Assembly (NCBI GenBank): GCA_964567045.1
Contig: CAZMLE010000008.1
Location: 23,139 to 87,138 of the forward strand
DNA length: 64,000 nt
Reading direction: 5' to 3'
DNA from: JAFNGF01 sp964567045
Lineage (GTDB): Bacteria; Planctomycetota; Phycisphaerae; Sedimentisphaerales; Anaerobacaceae
Shown here: positions 1-8,526 of the stretch, piece by piece
Layout of the letters: each line of letters starts with the position of its first letter
How positions within the stretch are numbered: the first letter of the stretch is position 1
Position numbers and translations under genes: made by a program
Notes under the pieces: generated by a model
What the model was told of the DNA's origin: nothing
The model's database searches: none
Seen by the model: only the letters and a program-made list of their open reading frames with translations

Positions 1-1183
1 CGTGAAAGACCTGGTATATGGCGGCGCAAATCAGAATATTGGCTCCGATTTCGTTTACCTTTTCGTCAGAAGACCAAAATGCCATAAGGTGTCCTCTGAA
101 CAGGAAAAAGCCCAGCCCTACCAATCCCATATAAACCAGTGCAACTCTCAAGCAAACGCTGGTCTGCCTAACTGCCAGGTTCTTTCTGTCCTGGCCAATG
201 GCCTTGCCTACGGCAGCGGTCAAGGCTGTTGCCAAACCGACAATGGGCATCACCGAGATGTTGGTGTAAGACAGCACAGCACTGGTGGCGGCCAGTGCTT
301 CTTTGCCATCGGACCTGCCGACCAGCCCGAGCAAAATCACTCCCCAGAACGCCACATTTACCATGAGCCCCAGTCCGGCGGGAAGTCCCACTTTCAGCAG
401 ATCGTACATCTTGGCGAAATCTACGTTCAAGGTTTGCCTGGACCTAAAGGCCGCGTTTACGTTGTCGCTCAAGAATGCCGCCATATTAATGGCAGCCGCT
501 ACACCTATGCCTATAAATGTGCCCCAGCCCGCTCCAGCGATACCCATAGCCGGGAAACCGAGCTTGCCGAAAATTAGCACATAGTTTGCCGCGATGTTGA
601 CCACCTGCCCGCACAGTGACGCATACATTGTAATGACCGGACGGTGCACACCCATAAAGAACTCACTGCTGGCATAGTTGATAATCGCCAGCAAATGAGC
701 GTAGAGCATGATCCTAAAATATACTACCTCCAGACTGGTGACCGGTCCCGGATGTCCCATGGCTCTGAATATCCAAGGTGCTGCGGGCCACATGATTACG
801 AGTACCATCACGAAGTAAACACAGCTGATGTAAGCTACCTGCCAGAAATAGTTTGAGCAGTCGGCCTTATCGCCTCTGCCCAGACTTTGACTTACAAACG
901 TATTAAGGATCGCTATTGTGCCTATGGCAAAACTTGTTGGTAGGAAACTCACAAACTGAGCCGGCAGTATCGCTGCAAGCGCCGTAGTGCCGAGCCGCGA
1001 AACCATGTACCTATCCACAAACTGCATGACGGTGAAGGACATGGTTGTCACTACCATTGGGGCCGCCAGCGTCAGCATATATCGCAGCGAGGTTTCGTCC
1101 ACGATGTGACTCTGGGGCTGGCCAAATCCGTCTTTAGATAGGCGGGGTTTGCTCTGGGGCAGCAGGGACGGTTTGTCAGTCAT
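1..1183 (-). CDS. MATE family efflux transporter (C-terminus beyond left edge)
   Basis: Reading leftward from the ATG at 1183 the frame stays open to base 1, giving about 394 residues of a family that is usually near 450, so the last helices are outside the window. The N-terminal tail (MTDKPSLLPQSKPRLSKDGF) is followed by a hydrophobic stretch with the MATE-like pattern LRYMLTLAAPMVVTTMSFTV and QFVDRYMVSRLGTTALAA, the usual first helix and the loop after it. Proteins of this family export cationic or drug-like compounds across the inner membrane in exchange for Na+ or H+. The start overlaps the stop of the DUF167 gene upstream by an ATGA, so the two are translationally coupled at the end of a leftward operon. 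Family call is good; substrate unknown. Confidence 0.8.
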   Translation of the reverse strand, partial: MTDKPSLLPQSKPRLSKDGFGQPQSHIVDETSLRYMLTLAAPMVVTTMSFTVMQFVDRYMVSRLGTTALAAILPAQFVSFLPTSFAIGTIAILNTFVSQSLGRGDKADCSNYFWQVAYISCVYFVMVLVIMWPAAPWIFRAMGHPGPVTSLEVVYFRIMLYAHLLAIINYASSEFFMGVHRPVITMYASLCGQVVNIAANYVLIFGKLGFPAMGIAGAGWGTFIGIGVAAAINMAAFLSDNVNAAFRSRQTLNVDFAKMYDLLKVGLPAGLGLMVNVAFWGVILLGLVGRSDGKEALAATSAVLSYTNISVMPIVGLATALTAAVGKAIGQDRKNLAVRQTSVCLRVALVYMGLVGLGFFLFRGHLMAFWSSDEKVNEIGANILICAAIYQVFH

Positions 1184-1494
1184 TGACTAAGACCTTGTTT
1201 GTTCAAATTCAGTTTTCTTAACAGTCGGTCAGCCGAAATGCCCAGAACTTGCACCTGCTTGACGGCACTGGTTTGCCCGGCAATTATGCTGATGGCGCTC
1301 TTTTTGACGCCCAGATTTCTGGCCAGAAACTCAAGCAGGCACTGATTGGCCTTGCCTTTCTCCGGTGCCGCTGCAATCTTGATCTTCAGCATCTCATTGA
1401 ATAAGCCGCTAATAGCTGTTCTGCTGCTGCCGGGGACAATCTTCGTTCTGAAAACCACTCCTCGATTAACTTGCTGAATTGCCAGGTTAGCCAT
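1180..1494 (-). CDS. DUF167/YggU family protein
   Basis: A 104-residue protein with the small-family signature: an N-terminal strand (VVFRTKIVPGSSRTAISG), the basic segment LKIKIAAAPEKGKANQCLLEFLA, and a following LGVKKSAISIIAGQTSAVKQVQV. This PxxGxAN pattern marks the UPF0235/DUF167 family, a compact alpha/beta fold found across bacteria, archaea and eukaryotes with no settled biochemical role. It ends in TGA overlapping the ATG of the MATE transporter. Length is normal for the family. Confidence 0.85.
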   Translation of the reverse strand: MANLAIQQVNRGVVFRTKIVPGSSRTAISGLFNEMLKIKIAAAPEKGKANQCLLEFLARNLGVKKSAISIIAGQTSAVKQVQVLGISADRLLRKLNLNKQGLSQ

Positions 1495-1548
1495 GGGCCG
1501 GATAGTAGCTGCTCAAGTGAATGTGAATAAGGCAATTTTTCCCGCCGA

Positions 1549-1941
1549 TCACTCGATATTCTCCTTGATGTTTTTGCCGATTGCCGACTGCACGTACTTT
1601 TCGATCTGCTCGGCCAGTTCGCCCAGCGAAGGAAGCTGGAAGTCCTCGTAGTGGCCCATTATAAAGTCGCCGTCCAGCGCCTTTTTATAGATTCTCACCC
1701 GTATTACCGGCGGCTCGGGTTTGCTCTGGCCCGCTCCGCTGCCGGCGGATGTGGGGGGCTGACCTGTGCGGTCCCCGCTTTCGCGGGGACGACTTTCTGC
1801 AAAACGGCTGCTCCATTTGCTGAAGTCGCTATCTTTGTGTTCGGTCAGTTCTACACGCCACTCCTCGCTTATGAAAACCAAACACTTGCCCGTAAAAACG
1901 GCCGTCGGAAAATAATCCTGTAATAGCTTGAGGGTCTCCAT
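1549..1941 (-). CDS. Hypothetical protein with an in-frame palindromic repeat
   Basis: A 130-residue protein I do not recognise. The two ends look like one small folded domain: METLKLLQDYFPTAVFTGK at the front and an acidic, helical tail (LGELAEQIEKYVQSAIGKN). Residues about 47-80 are a Ser/Pro/Gly/Arg-rich low-complexity insert (SRPRESGDRTGQPPTSAGSG) that corresponds exactly to a DNA palindrome at 1771-1790, so it is probably a repeat element that landed in frame. The start at 1941 follows the stop of the DUF1080 gene by 3 bases and uses a GGAG located in that gene's last codons, which implies coupling. Function unknown. Confidence 0.6.
   Translation of the reverse strand: METLKLLQDYFPTAVFTGKCLVFISEEWRVELTEHKDSDFSKWSSRFAESRPRESGDRTGQPPTSAGSGAGQSKPEPPVIRVRIYKKALDGDFIMGHYEDFQLPSLGELAEQIEKYVQSAIGKNIKENIE
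1771..1790. repeat. REP-like GC-rich palindrome inside a coding region
   Basis: GTCCCCGC, loop TTTC, GCGGGGAC: a perfect 8-bp stem. The surrounding bases on the + strand read as AVPAFAGTT, the peptide typically produced by short palindromic repeats of this type. Similar GC palindromes occur near 41838-41852 (in the ileS N-terminus) and 42031-42050. Confidence 0.7.
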
Positions 1942-1944
1942 CGA

Positions 1945-3498
1945 TTACTGCTCCAATATCAATTGTCGTGAAATTCTGTGCCACGCATTGATTGAGCGCT
2001 TCAAGTTTTCATGCGCGTCGCCGCCTATGCCGTAGCCCTGAAATCCTATGGGGCCTGTGTAGCCGCAATTCTTCAGCGTTTTCAGAAAGCCAGCTAAGTC
2101 AAAGGAGCCTTGATCCAATGTCTGAATCAGTTGTTTCCAATCTTTCCCTCCGCTATCGGCGCCGTTGATGGTCACAACGAAAAGGTGTGACATCGCCAGT
2201 TTCAGCAGTGGCTTCAGGCTCTTTTCATCGTCCACCCGCAACCAGTGACACAAATTAAAAGTCACGCCCACGTTTGGCCGATTCACCTTTTCTGCAACCC
2301 GTACCGCATCTTCCACCCGTTCGAGCCAGAAGCCGTGGTGCGGATATAGCGCCACGCGAACTTCAGCCTCAGCCGCCATGTCAGCAATCTCCCAGATGAT
2401 TTCCACCGCGCGGCTGTCACCTTCGAGCGCGGATGGCTTGTGCTTCTTGCTTTGCGCAAAGAGCCAAAGTAGCGTATTGCGTCCCTTCAATATCTCGATT
2501 GCATCCTTCAATCTTGGATCGTACTTTTGCTGATCTGCATCAACGTTGACGCCCAGATAGACAGCAAAGAGTCTCAGATCATTCTTGTCGAGCTGCTCCA
2601 ATATTTCTGCCAGTTCCTCACATCCAGTGAATCCAATTCCGATGCCCTCGTACCCCAGCTCTTTGAGCATATCGACCTGCGATTTGGCGCTCTGGTGCTT
2701 TGCATCTTTTGTTGCCGTATCCATGGCGAAAAACGGATTCGCCCCGGCGGGTTCCATCCAGATGTTGCGATACGCCACCGGCCCGTGGTCACCTTGCAGC
2801 ATTAGAGGCCCGACAGGTTTTTCATCCTCGTACGCGCCTGCCCGTGTCGGCCCGGTCAGCTCCACATCTTCGTGGATGACCACGCCGTTGTGGACTATCT
2901 TCTCAAATCTTGCATTTGAAGCCTTCTTGCCAGTTTCGTCAAAACGCGGTGCTCGGAAAACCACATCGAAACTCTGCCATTGTCCTGGCGGCCGAGAGGC
3001 GTTCACTCTCGGCGAATGGCCTTCGAATCCCTTCGGTTCTTTATTCTCATCCCAACGCTGATAGATGCCGCCGCACTCTATCCCCGGATATTCTGACGCC
3101 TTCTGCCAGCTATCAAACACCTGAATCTCATATCTGCCCATAAAATACAGGCCGGAGTTTGAGCCTTTCGGAATGATAAACTCGATACGTGCCTTTACGT
3201 CGCCGAACTCTTTTTTGGTGAGAAGATTCACTGTCCTGCCCGTAGGGCCATTCAGCACTACGCCGGTGCCGGGTTTGCTGCTGAGCAGGTTTTCGTTCTG
3301 CGCGTTTACAAATACATCGCCGACAATCTGCCATTGTCCCGTATTTCCCCGCCATGTAGAAAAATCATCACCTATCAGATATGCCTTGCCTGTTTGGCTA
3401 CCACGCGCATCCCGCAGGGCGACGGGCATAACTACAAGCAAACAGAAAGCAGCAACCGATAATAAAAACGCGCGAGTTTTTCTGCCATGAAGTCCCAT
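1945..3498 (-). CDS. Exported DUF1080 domain plus TIM-barrel (sugar isomerase/epimerase-like) protein
   Basis: About 517 residues. I place the start at 3498 (MGLHGRKTRAFLLSVAAFCL) because it gives a signal peptide and has an AAGGAAGG Shine-Dalgarno; a longer frame reaches 3687 but would run into the neighbour. Residues roughly 45-230 are a DUF1080 (3-keto-disaccharide hydrolase, concanavalin-like) domain with FIIPKGSNSGLYFMGRYEIQ and the closing GPLMLQGDHGPVAYRNIW. Residues about 250-510 form a xylose-isomerase-like TIM barrel with YEGIGIGF, VALYPHHGFWLE and GPIGFQGYGIGG. Such fusions are typical of planctomycete and Bacteroidota polysaccharide degradation loci and probably act in the periplasm. 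It sits 34 bases downstream of a Tat-exported oxidoreductase, fitting a shared oxidative sugar pathway. Precise substrate unknown. Confidence 0.8.
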   Translation of the reverse strand: MGLHGRKTRAFLLSVAAFCLLVVMPVALRDARGSQTGKAYLIGDDFSTWRGNTGQWQIVGDVFVNAQNENLLSSKPGTGVVLNGPTGRTVNLLTKKEFGDVKARIEFIIPKGSNSGLYFMGRYEIQVFDSWQKASEYPGIECGGIYQRWDENKEPKGFEGHSPRVNASRPPGQWQSFDVVFRAPRFDETGKKASNARFEKIVHNGVVIHEDVELTGPTRAGAYEDEKPVGPLMLQGDHGPVAYRNIWMEPAGANPFFAMDTATKDAKHQSAKSQVDMLKELGYEGIGIGFTGCEELAEILEQLDKNDLRLFAVYLGVNVDADQQKYDPRLKDAIEILKGRNTLLWLFAQSKKHKPSALEGDSRAVEIIWEIADMAAEAEVRVALYPHHGFWLERVEDAVRVAEKVNRPNVGVTFNLCHWLRVDDEKSLKPLLKLAMSHLFVVTINGADSGGKDWKQLIQTLDQGSFDLAGFLKTLKNCGYTGPIGFQGYGIGGDAHENLKRSINAWHRISRQLILEQ

Positions 3499-3532
3499 AT
3501 CTATTCCTTCCTTGCTTTTGCAGTAGTCAATT

Positions 3533-4831
3533 TCACAAGTGCCACGGACTGCGCATCGACCGTAACAGCATCCTATTTGATTCTTCATCATTGATAAATT
3601 GCTCGGTGCCGGGATCCCATTTGAGCTTTCTGCCCATGAGCATAGAGATATTGCCGATGTGGGCGATCGTAAAGCACCGCTGGCCAATCTCCGGCGGAAA
3701 ATAGCAGGGTTTCCGCGACTTGACGCAATCGAGGAAATTGCGCTGCTCGCCGGCCCGGCATGTATAAAGGTGGGTTTCGTTCGGGCCGATTACCGAATCA
3801 AGAATAGATTTTGGCTCTGCCTGCAGCGGTGCTCGCCAGCCGCGATTACCGATCCAGCCATCGGTTCCTTCGAATTTAAGACTGGGCGTGCCGGAGGTGA
3901 CAATTAGTCTGACGCCGCTGGCATATTTATATTCGATACGGTATTCTTTCGCGGTATTGTAAAGCCCATCCGGCCAAAAAACGCCCTTGCCTTCGACCTC
4001 CACCGGGCCTGTATACTCTGTGTCATTTCCCCACTGTGCACCGTCGAGCAGATGAGCTCCCCAGTCGGTTAACTGTCCCCCCGAATAATCCAGAATCCAT
4101 CGGAAGTTCCAGTGACAGCGGTCTTTGGTGTATGGCGCATACGGTGCCGGTCCCAGCCACATATCGTAATCAAAACCTTCAGGCACCGGCATCGGCTGCG
4201 GATTGCCGGGCGTGCCTGGGCCGCTGGGAAGTTCCACATAGATAGTGTGAACCTTGCCGATTCGTCCGTTGCGCACTAATTCGCACATCCGGTGATATTC
4301 ATAAACGGCTCTATCTTCGGTAGACCACTGGAAAACGCGGTTGTAGCGTTCCATCGTTTCACAGAGCACCCGGCCTTCGTGGACAGTAAGTGTCGGCTTT
4401 TCGCACTCCACATCTTTGCCCGCTTTAGCCGCTGCAATCGAAATCGGCACGTGCCAGTGGTCCGCAGTCGAAATCATCACGGCGTCGATATCGCTGCGAG
4501 CCAGCACCTCGCGGAAATCCTTGTAGGTGGCACAATCCTTGTTAGCGTATTTCTCATTCACTATGTCACGGGCCTTGATAAGGCGGTCTGTGTCGACATC
4601 GCATACGGCAACCGCCTGGGCATCCGGCTGGCCCAAAAACGTCCGCAGGTTCATATTGATTCCATGGTCACCCACGCCGATAAAACCAACCGTGATCCGC
4701 TCACTCGCAACGATGCTGCCGGCTTTGCCCATCGCTGACGAGCGGACAAAGTACGGAATGCCAAATGCGCCAATCGCAAGGCCGGAGACCTTGTTGAGAA
4801 ATTTGCGACGCGTTATTGTCTCTGTCGTCAT
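3533..4831 (-). CDS. Tat-exported Gfo/Idh/MocA family oxidoreductase
   Basis: A 432-residue NAD(P)-dependent oxidoreductase. The N-terminus TRRKFLNKVSGLAIGAFGI is a twin-arginine signal, so the folded, cofactor-loaded enzyme is exported. The Rossmann part has VGFIGVGDHGINMN and the family EKP motif (DVECEKPTLTVHEG) at about residues 135-150; the C-terminal half carries WNFRWILDYSGGQLTDWGAHLLDGAQWG, the His-containing active-site segment. A clear AAGGAGC precedes the ATG. It is one of two tandem paralogues; the neighbour at 4848-6167 shares motifs throughout. Known family members oxidise or reduce sugars and inositols; in planctomycetes the Tat form is linked to glycan breakdown. Substrate not inferable. 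Confidence 0.88.
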   Translation of the reverse strand: MTTETITRRKFLNKVSGLAIGAFGIPYFVRSSAMGKAGSIVASERITVGFIGVGDHGINMNLRTFLGQPDAQAVAVCDVDTDRLIKARDIVNEKYANKDCATYKDFREVLARSDIDAVMISTADHWHVPISIAAAKAGKDVECEKPTLTVHEGRVLCETMERYNRVFQWSTEDRAVYEYHRMCELVRNGRIGKVHTIYVELPSGPGTPGNPQPMPVPEGFDYDMWLGPAPYAPYTKDRCHWNFRWILDYSGGQLTDWGAHLLDGAQWGNDTEYTGPVEVEGKGVFWPDGLYNTAKEYRIEYKYASGVRLIVTSGTPSLKFEGTDGWIGNRGWRAPLQAEPKSILDSVIGPNETHLYTCRAGEQRNFLDCVKSRKPCYFPPEIGQRCFTIAHIGNISMLMGRKLKWDPGTEQFINDEESNRMLLRSMRSPWHL

Positions 4832-4847
4832 CTTAGAGCTCCTTATT

Positions 4848-6167
4848 TTATATGCGCCACGGGCTTCTCATCGGCCTTGTCAGCATCCGGCTGGCCTGGT
4901 CGTCTCCAATGATCTTCTCTGCGGCCGGGTCCCACCGAATACTACGACCAAGACGCATCGCAATATTGCCAAGGTGGCAGACCGCAACTGAGCGGTGTGC
5001 TTGTTCAACCGGAGCAGCAGTTGGCGTTCTGGTCTTTATGCAATCAATGAAGTTCTGATAGTGGTTTGATGACTCGTAAAGGTGGACCTCATCGGCGCCG
5101 ATTTCTTCCTTTAAGATGGATTCGGGGCCGGCATCGATTCGCCCAGTGTCGACAAATAACCAGCCCTTATCGCCGATGAATTTTATCCCGTTTGGATACT
5201 GGCCCGCTGCCAATAATTCACTCTTGGCAAAACATACTACGGTTACGCCGTTGGCGTACTTGCACTCAAAACGCCAAGAGATCGCGGCATTGAATAAGCC
5301 GTCCTTGGGGAATACGCCCTTGCCCTGGACCTCAACCGGCCCGCTGTCAGTTGTGCCCATGCCCCACTGCGCGATGTCGATATGGTGTGCTCCCCAGTCG
5401 GTGACGCAGCCGCCGGCGTAGTCAAGAATCCATCGCCAGCCGAACGCATCAACGCGCTTGGGCGAGTAGGGGGCCTGCGGTGCGGGGCCAAGCCACATAT
5501 CGTAGTCAAAGCCTTCCGGCACCGGTCCAGAATCGAAGCCGGCAAGAGACATACTGCCCGGAATCTCGACCTCAACGGTATGAAGTTTGCCGAGCCGGCC
5601 GTTGCGAACCAGCTCGCAAGCCCGACGGAAATGCTGTTCCGACCGATGCTGCGTTCCAGTCTGAAAGACCGTTCCGTAGCGCTGGACGGTCTCCACCATT
5701 TTCCGTCCCTGGTCGATGGTCAGCGCCAGCGGCTTCTCACAGTAGATCGCTTTGCCTGCCTTGGCTGCCGCTATGGCCGGAAGCGCATGCCAGTGATCCG
5801 GCGTGGCAATCATGACCGCGTCAATGTCGTCCCGAGCCACGACTTCCCGGAAGTCGTTATAGTCGGTGCAGCCGGCGCTATTATATTTGTTCGCCAACAG
5901 GTTCTTCACCGCTGCACGCCGGTTAGCATCCACGTCGCAAATGGCGACAATTTGCGCCTGCCCTGTTGCCAGCAGAGCCTGCATAACGCCGGTGCCTCGC
6001 CCGCCCACGCCGATGCAGCCGAGCGTAATACGGTTACTTGCGGCAGTGCTGCCGTCTTTGCCCAGCGCCAGCGCTGGCACAAAATACGGAAATGCTGCTA
6101 TACCCCCCGCGACACCCGTAGCCCTCTGCAAAAATGCGCGTCGTGTGACGTGGCGTCTTTGATTCAT
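4848..6167 (-). CDS. Tat-exported Gfo/Idh/MocA family oxidoreductase (paralogue)
   Basis: About 439 residues. The start at 6167 (MNQRRHVTRRAFLQRATG) puts a twin-arginine signal at the N-terminus and has GGAGG nine bases upstream; a longer frame to 6248 adds residues unlike a signal. Motifs: LGCIGVGGRGTGVMQALL (dinucleotide binding), IYCEKPLALTIDQG (EKP catalytic lysine), and FGWRWILDYAGGCVTDWGAH. It lies 16 bases upstream of its paralogue, consistent with tandem duplication and co-transcription. The pair may act on successive or stereoisomeric sugar intermediates together with the DUF1080-TIM protein; that is inference from position. Confidence 0.88.
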   Translation of the reverse strand: MNQRRHVTRRAFLQRATGVAGGIAAFPYFVPALALGKDGSTAASNRITLGCIGVGGRGTGVMQALLATGQAQIVAICDVDANRRAAVKNLLANKYNSAGCTDYNDFREVVARDDIDAVMIATPDHWHALPAIAAAKAGKAIYCEKPLALTIDQGRKMVETVQRYGTVFQTGTQHRSEQHFRRACELVRNGRLGKLHTVEVEIPGSMSLAGFDSGPVPEGFDYDMWLGPAPQAPYSPKRVDAFGWRWILDYAGGCVTDWGAHHIDIAQWGMGTTDSGPVEVQGKGVFPKDGLFNAAISWRFECKYANGVTVVCFAKSELLAAGQYPNGIKFIGDKGWLFVDTGRIDAGPESILKEEIGADEVHLYESSNHYQNFIDCIKTRTPTAAPVEQAHRSVAVCHLGNIAMRLGRSIRWDPAAEKIIGDDQASRMLTRPMRSPWRI

Positions 6168-6187
6168 GGGGCATGACCTCCGATTCT

Positions 6188-6358
6188 TCAGAACGAAAGC
6201 AGGCATTGCCAGATGTACATATAACCAAGCGCGTCTATGTCTTGCCACACTTTTTTGATCAGCTCTTCATCGCCCGAAATCTTAGGTAGTTCTTTCAGCT
6301 TCTCCTGCCAAGGGATACAAACGCCCGGCGGCCTTTTTATTTTCTGCTGTTTTTTCAT
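6188..6358 (-). CDS. Small conserved-looking protein (56 aa) between UroD-like and Gfo/Idh genes
   Basis: An ATG at 6358, two bases after the stop of the UroD-like gene, opens a 56-residue frame that begins MKKQQKIKRPPGVCIPWQEK and ends YMYIWQCLLSF, closing with TGA at 6188-6190 about 20 bases before the next start. The composition is that of a real protein: basic start, then an amphipathic stretch with acidic and aromatic residues. Spacing on both sides is that of an operon member. No family recognised; it could be an accessory subunit of the UroD-like protein. Confidence 0.55.
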   Translation of the reverse strand: MKKQQKIKRPPGVCIPWQEKLKELPKISGDEELIKKVWQDIDALGYMYIWQCLLSF

Positions 6359-6360
6359 AT

Positions 6361-7557
6361 TCAGTACGCTCCATATTCGCGAGTGAAGTCAGTCATGGCC
6401 TTGATATTTTCGACCTTGGCGTCATCCTGGACAATGGCGCTGGCGTCCATGATGTAGCCACCATTGCCGGCCACGCCATCAATTACCTTCTTGCAGTAGT
6501 CTCGCACCTCAGCCGGCGTTCCCGTGGCCAATAGCCAATTCGGGATGCTGCCGCTGATACAGAACTTCTCGCCGAGAACCTTGTGGACCTTGAAGATGTC
6601 GCCCTGGTCAACGTGATAGACGATCGACCGATCCGGCAGCTCGGCAAACGAGGCGAGGTGCGCATCCCAGTTGCCCTCAGCATAAAACAGAACTTGATGC
6701 CCGTGAGCCCAGATTTCCTCTATAATGGGCTTGAGTGTCGGCCAGTAAAATTTATTAAAGTGGTCTTTTGAGAAGAAGGGCACACAGCCGCGATGCATCC
6801 AGTACCCGATGGGCACATTCTTTTCCGGGTCCGCACCGGAAAGCGCTATGTGCGTCAGGTGCGGCATCAGGGCTTCGCAGGCAGCCAGCACCTTATCCGG
6901 CCGCTCGTGAACATCCGTCACCAGCCCAAGGTAGCCGCGTAGCTTATCCGCTATGATGTCGAATGGCGCCTTCAGTATGCCTGAAATCGCTGAGACGGTT
7001 CCCGATTCTCTCCGCAGCAGCTCGTTTTGTTTGCCGAAGGCATTGAAGTACGTCAGCATTGCCATTCCGCCTTTTAGAAAGGACAGGTTGTTGCGAAACG
7101 ATGTTGGCTGGCCCATTGCACTGACGTCAGCCGAGACACGCGGAAGCCAGACGTTATACAAAAACCCCGTCGGATCCTCGATTAGCTGGTCGTATTCATC
7201 CGGCTTCATAAACGCCTTTTCTTCAGGCGGCTCAATGTACTGAAAACCGGTAGTCGGCGGGATGCCGATGCCGGGCACGCCATAATATTTTAGCCCGATA
7301 GCTTCGGTTAGCCCGGTCCACACATAGACCATGTTGCTGACAACGGCGTCCCAGTCGAACTCGGCTGCGCACTTGCGGGCGGCGGCAAATGCCTTCTCGT
7401 AATCATGCGTCACCTCCTGGCAGGTGTAGCCAGCGTACTTGGCGGTGAATTCCGCAACGAACGGCCGAATCGGAATCATATCCGGCTTCTCATTCCGCAT
7501 CGCGGTGACATATCGTTTTAACCGCTCCTGGTATAGCTTCTCCATATCGTTTGGCAT
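6361..7557 (-). CDS. Uroporphyrinogen decarboxylase-like (URO-D superfamily) protein
   Basis: About 398 residues with the TIM-barrel layout of the URO-D superfamily: an early ERLKRYVTAMRNEKPDMIPIRP, a central FKVHKVLGEKFCISGSIPN and the C-terminal TPAEVRDYCKKVIDGVAGNGGYIMD, the family's usual end. The superfamily includes haem-pathway HemE and corrinoid/methanogenic methyltransferases; planctomycetes carry many divergent members beside sugar genes, so I do not call this hemE. The ATG at 7557 has AGGAG eight bases upstream; a GTG directly before it is also possible. It is the first gene of the leftward operon and has a recognisable promoter upstream. Confidence 0.78.
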   Translation of the reverse strand: MPNDMEKLYQERLKRYVTAMRNEKPDMIPIRPFVAEFTAKYAGYTCQEVTHDYEKAFAAARKCAAEFDWDAVVSNMVYVWTGLTEAIGLKYYGVPGIGIPPTTGFQYIEPPEEKAFMKPDEYDQLIEDPTGFLYNVWLPRVSADVSAMGQPTSFRNNLSFLKGGMAMLTYFNAFGKQNELLRRESGTVSAISGILKAPFDIIADKLRGYLGLVTDVHERPDKVLAACEALMPHLTHIALSGADPEKNVPIGYWMHRGCVPFFSKDHFNKFYWPTLKPIIEEIWAHGHQVLFYAEGNWDAHLASFAELPDRSIVYHVDQGDIFKVHKVLGEKFCISGSIPNWLLATGTPAEVRDYCKKVIDGVAGNGGYIMDASAIVQDDAKVENIKAMTDFTREYGAY

Positions 7558-7604
7558 CACACTATCTCCTAATTTGCTGATCTTTCTGGCTGTACGATGT
7601 GCGT

Positions 7605-7633
7605 AAAATACTCCAGTTCCCTTGAAACATCAA
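7605..7633 (-). promoter_or_regulatory. Candidate sigma-70 promoter for the leftward operon
   Basis: Reading leftward: TTGATG, 17 bases, TATTTT. It ends about 48 bases upstream of the UroD-like start. Sequence pattern only. Confidence 0.45.
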
Positions 7634-7712
7634 CTACAATCTGTCTCGTCTTTTGTAGGTGTAAGCCTGCCACACGCGCAATCTGAGGATACGGATTTTG
7701 TGGCCGAGCCTA

Positions 7713-7741
7713 TTGCTTTCCCGGAGGTGCTGTGCTATCAT
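7713..7741 (+). promoter_or_regulatory. Candidate promoter for the BrnT/BrnA pair
   Basis: TTGCTT, 17-base spacer, TATCAT, 55 bases upstream of the brnT-like ATG. In this toxin-antitoxin class the antitoxin normally represses its own promoter. Confidence 0.45.
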
Positions 7742-7795
7742 TTTGGTTGGCAGCGAACGACCATCGCGCCAAGCTCACAATAGGGTGCGTCACCA

Positions 7796-8086
7796 ATGAC
7801 TATGAAGATAAGGGGAATCATCTGGCTAGATTCGGTCATCGAGAAGATTGGCACCAAGCATAGGGTTTCCCGCGAGGAAGTCTTCCAGGTCCTTCAAAGC
7901 CGGGCCATGTTCCGTTTTGTTGAGAAGGGACATCGCCGTGATGAGAATGTATATGTCGCCCTCGGGCGAACCGAAACAGGCACGTATCTGGTTGTGTTCT
8001 TCATACACAAACCAGACCATCGTATCTTAATACTGACGGCCCGCGATATGACCGTCGCTGAAAGAAAGCGATATGAGAAGAAGTAG
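7796..8086 (+). CDS. brnT: BrnT-family toxin
   Basis: A 96-residue protein with the BrnT pattern: an N-terminal IIWLDSVIEKIGTKHRVSREEVFQVL, a central strand with RDENVYVALGRTETGTYLVVFF and the closing ILILTARDMTVAERKRYEKK, whose ARDMxxxERKRYEK ending is diagnostic. BrnT toxins are ribonucleases of the RelE fold held by a DNA-binding partner. The following gene overlaps by 14 bases, the normal toxin-first order of brnTA. The start could instead be the ATG two codons later. Confidence 0.8.
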   Translation: MTMKIRGIIWLDSVIEKIGTKHRVSREEVFQVLQSRAMFRFVEKGHRRDENVYVALGRTETGTYLVVFFIHKPDHRILILTARDMTVAERKRYEKK

Positions 8087-8360
8087 CAGCAGAAAGAGTA
8101 GTGTCTCTAAAGCTAGAACGTACGCCGGGATGGGCGATTTCTGGGATGAACATGATCTGTCCGACTATTGGGGTAAGACCCGGTCGGTCCGAGTCGATGT
8201 GGACTTGGAGTCCGAAGAATCTCTGTATGCCATCGAGAGAGGATTATCGCAAACCATTTGCCGAGCTGCCAAGCAAAGAGGCGTCTCCCCCCACACCTTG
8301 ATCAACCTTTGGCTTCAGGAAAAGATTCAGAAACTCAAGCTGAACTCACGCCGAAGCTGA
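8073..8360 (+). CDS. BrnA-like antitoxin
   Basis: A 95-residue protein overlapping the toxin gene. The second half (VRVDVDLESEESLYAIERGL followed by SQTICRAAKQRGVSPHTLINLWLQEKIQKL) is a ribbon-helix-helix/CopG-type arrangement, where a short strand pairs with its partner and the helices bind the operator and the toxin. The position directly after a BrnT toxin makes antitoxin the obvious role. The N-terminus is Ser/Arg-rich. Confidence 0.72.
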   Translation: MRRSSSRKSSVSKARTYAGMGDFWDEHDLSDYWGKTRSVRVDVDLESEESLYAIERGLSQTICRAAKQRGVSPHTLINLWLQEKIQKLKLNSRRS

Positions 8361-8391
8361 GGGGATTGGATTCTGTCCTTTGGGCCTCTGT

Positions 8392-8477
8392 GTCCAACGT
8401 TGAAGAGTCAAGGAAGGATACGATTTTTTTCTTAATGCTTTGCCCGCCGTGGCGTGCTATAATCTTCCTTGTTAGGC
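8392..8477 (+). repeat. Weak attC-like site after the toxin-antitoxin pair
   Basis: GTCCAAC at 8392-8398 fits the R'' consensus RYYYAAC and GTTAGGC at 8471-8477 fits R' (GTTRRRY). Between them CAAGGAAG (8409-8416) and CTTCCTTG (8464-8471) are inverted. The inner arm abuts R' with no spacer, which is not typical, so this is weaker than the sites at 9087 and 9987. Confidence 0.3.
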
Positions 8478-8526
8478 GAAGGAAACCTCGATGTGGCGAG
8501 CGACCGAGACTGTGGGACGCACTGAA

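Noticed and set aside
2..856. Rightward open frames at the left edge
   Set aside because: They are antisense to the MATE gene, whose leftward frame is open throughout and has transporter-like sequence.
3499..3687. Longer start for the DUF1080-TIM protein
   Set aside because: It would overlap the neighbour by 155 bases and add Ser/Cys-rich residues before an evident signal peptide with a good Shine-Dalgarno.
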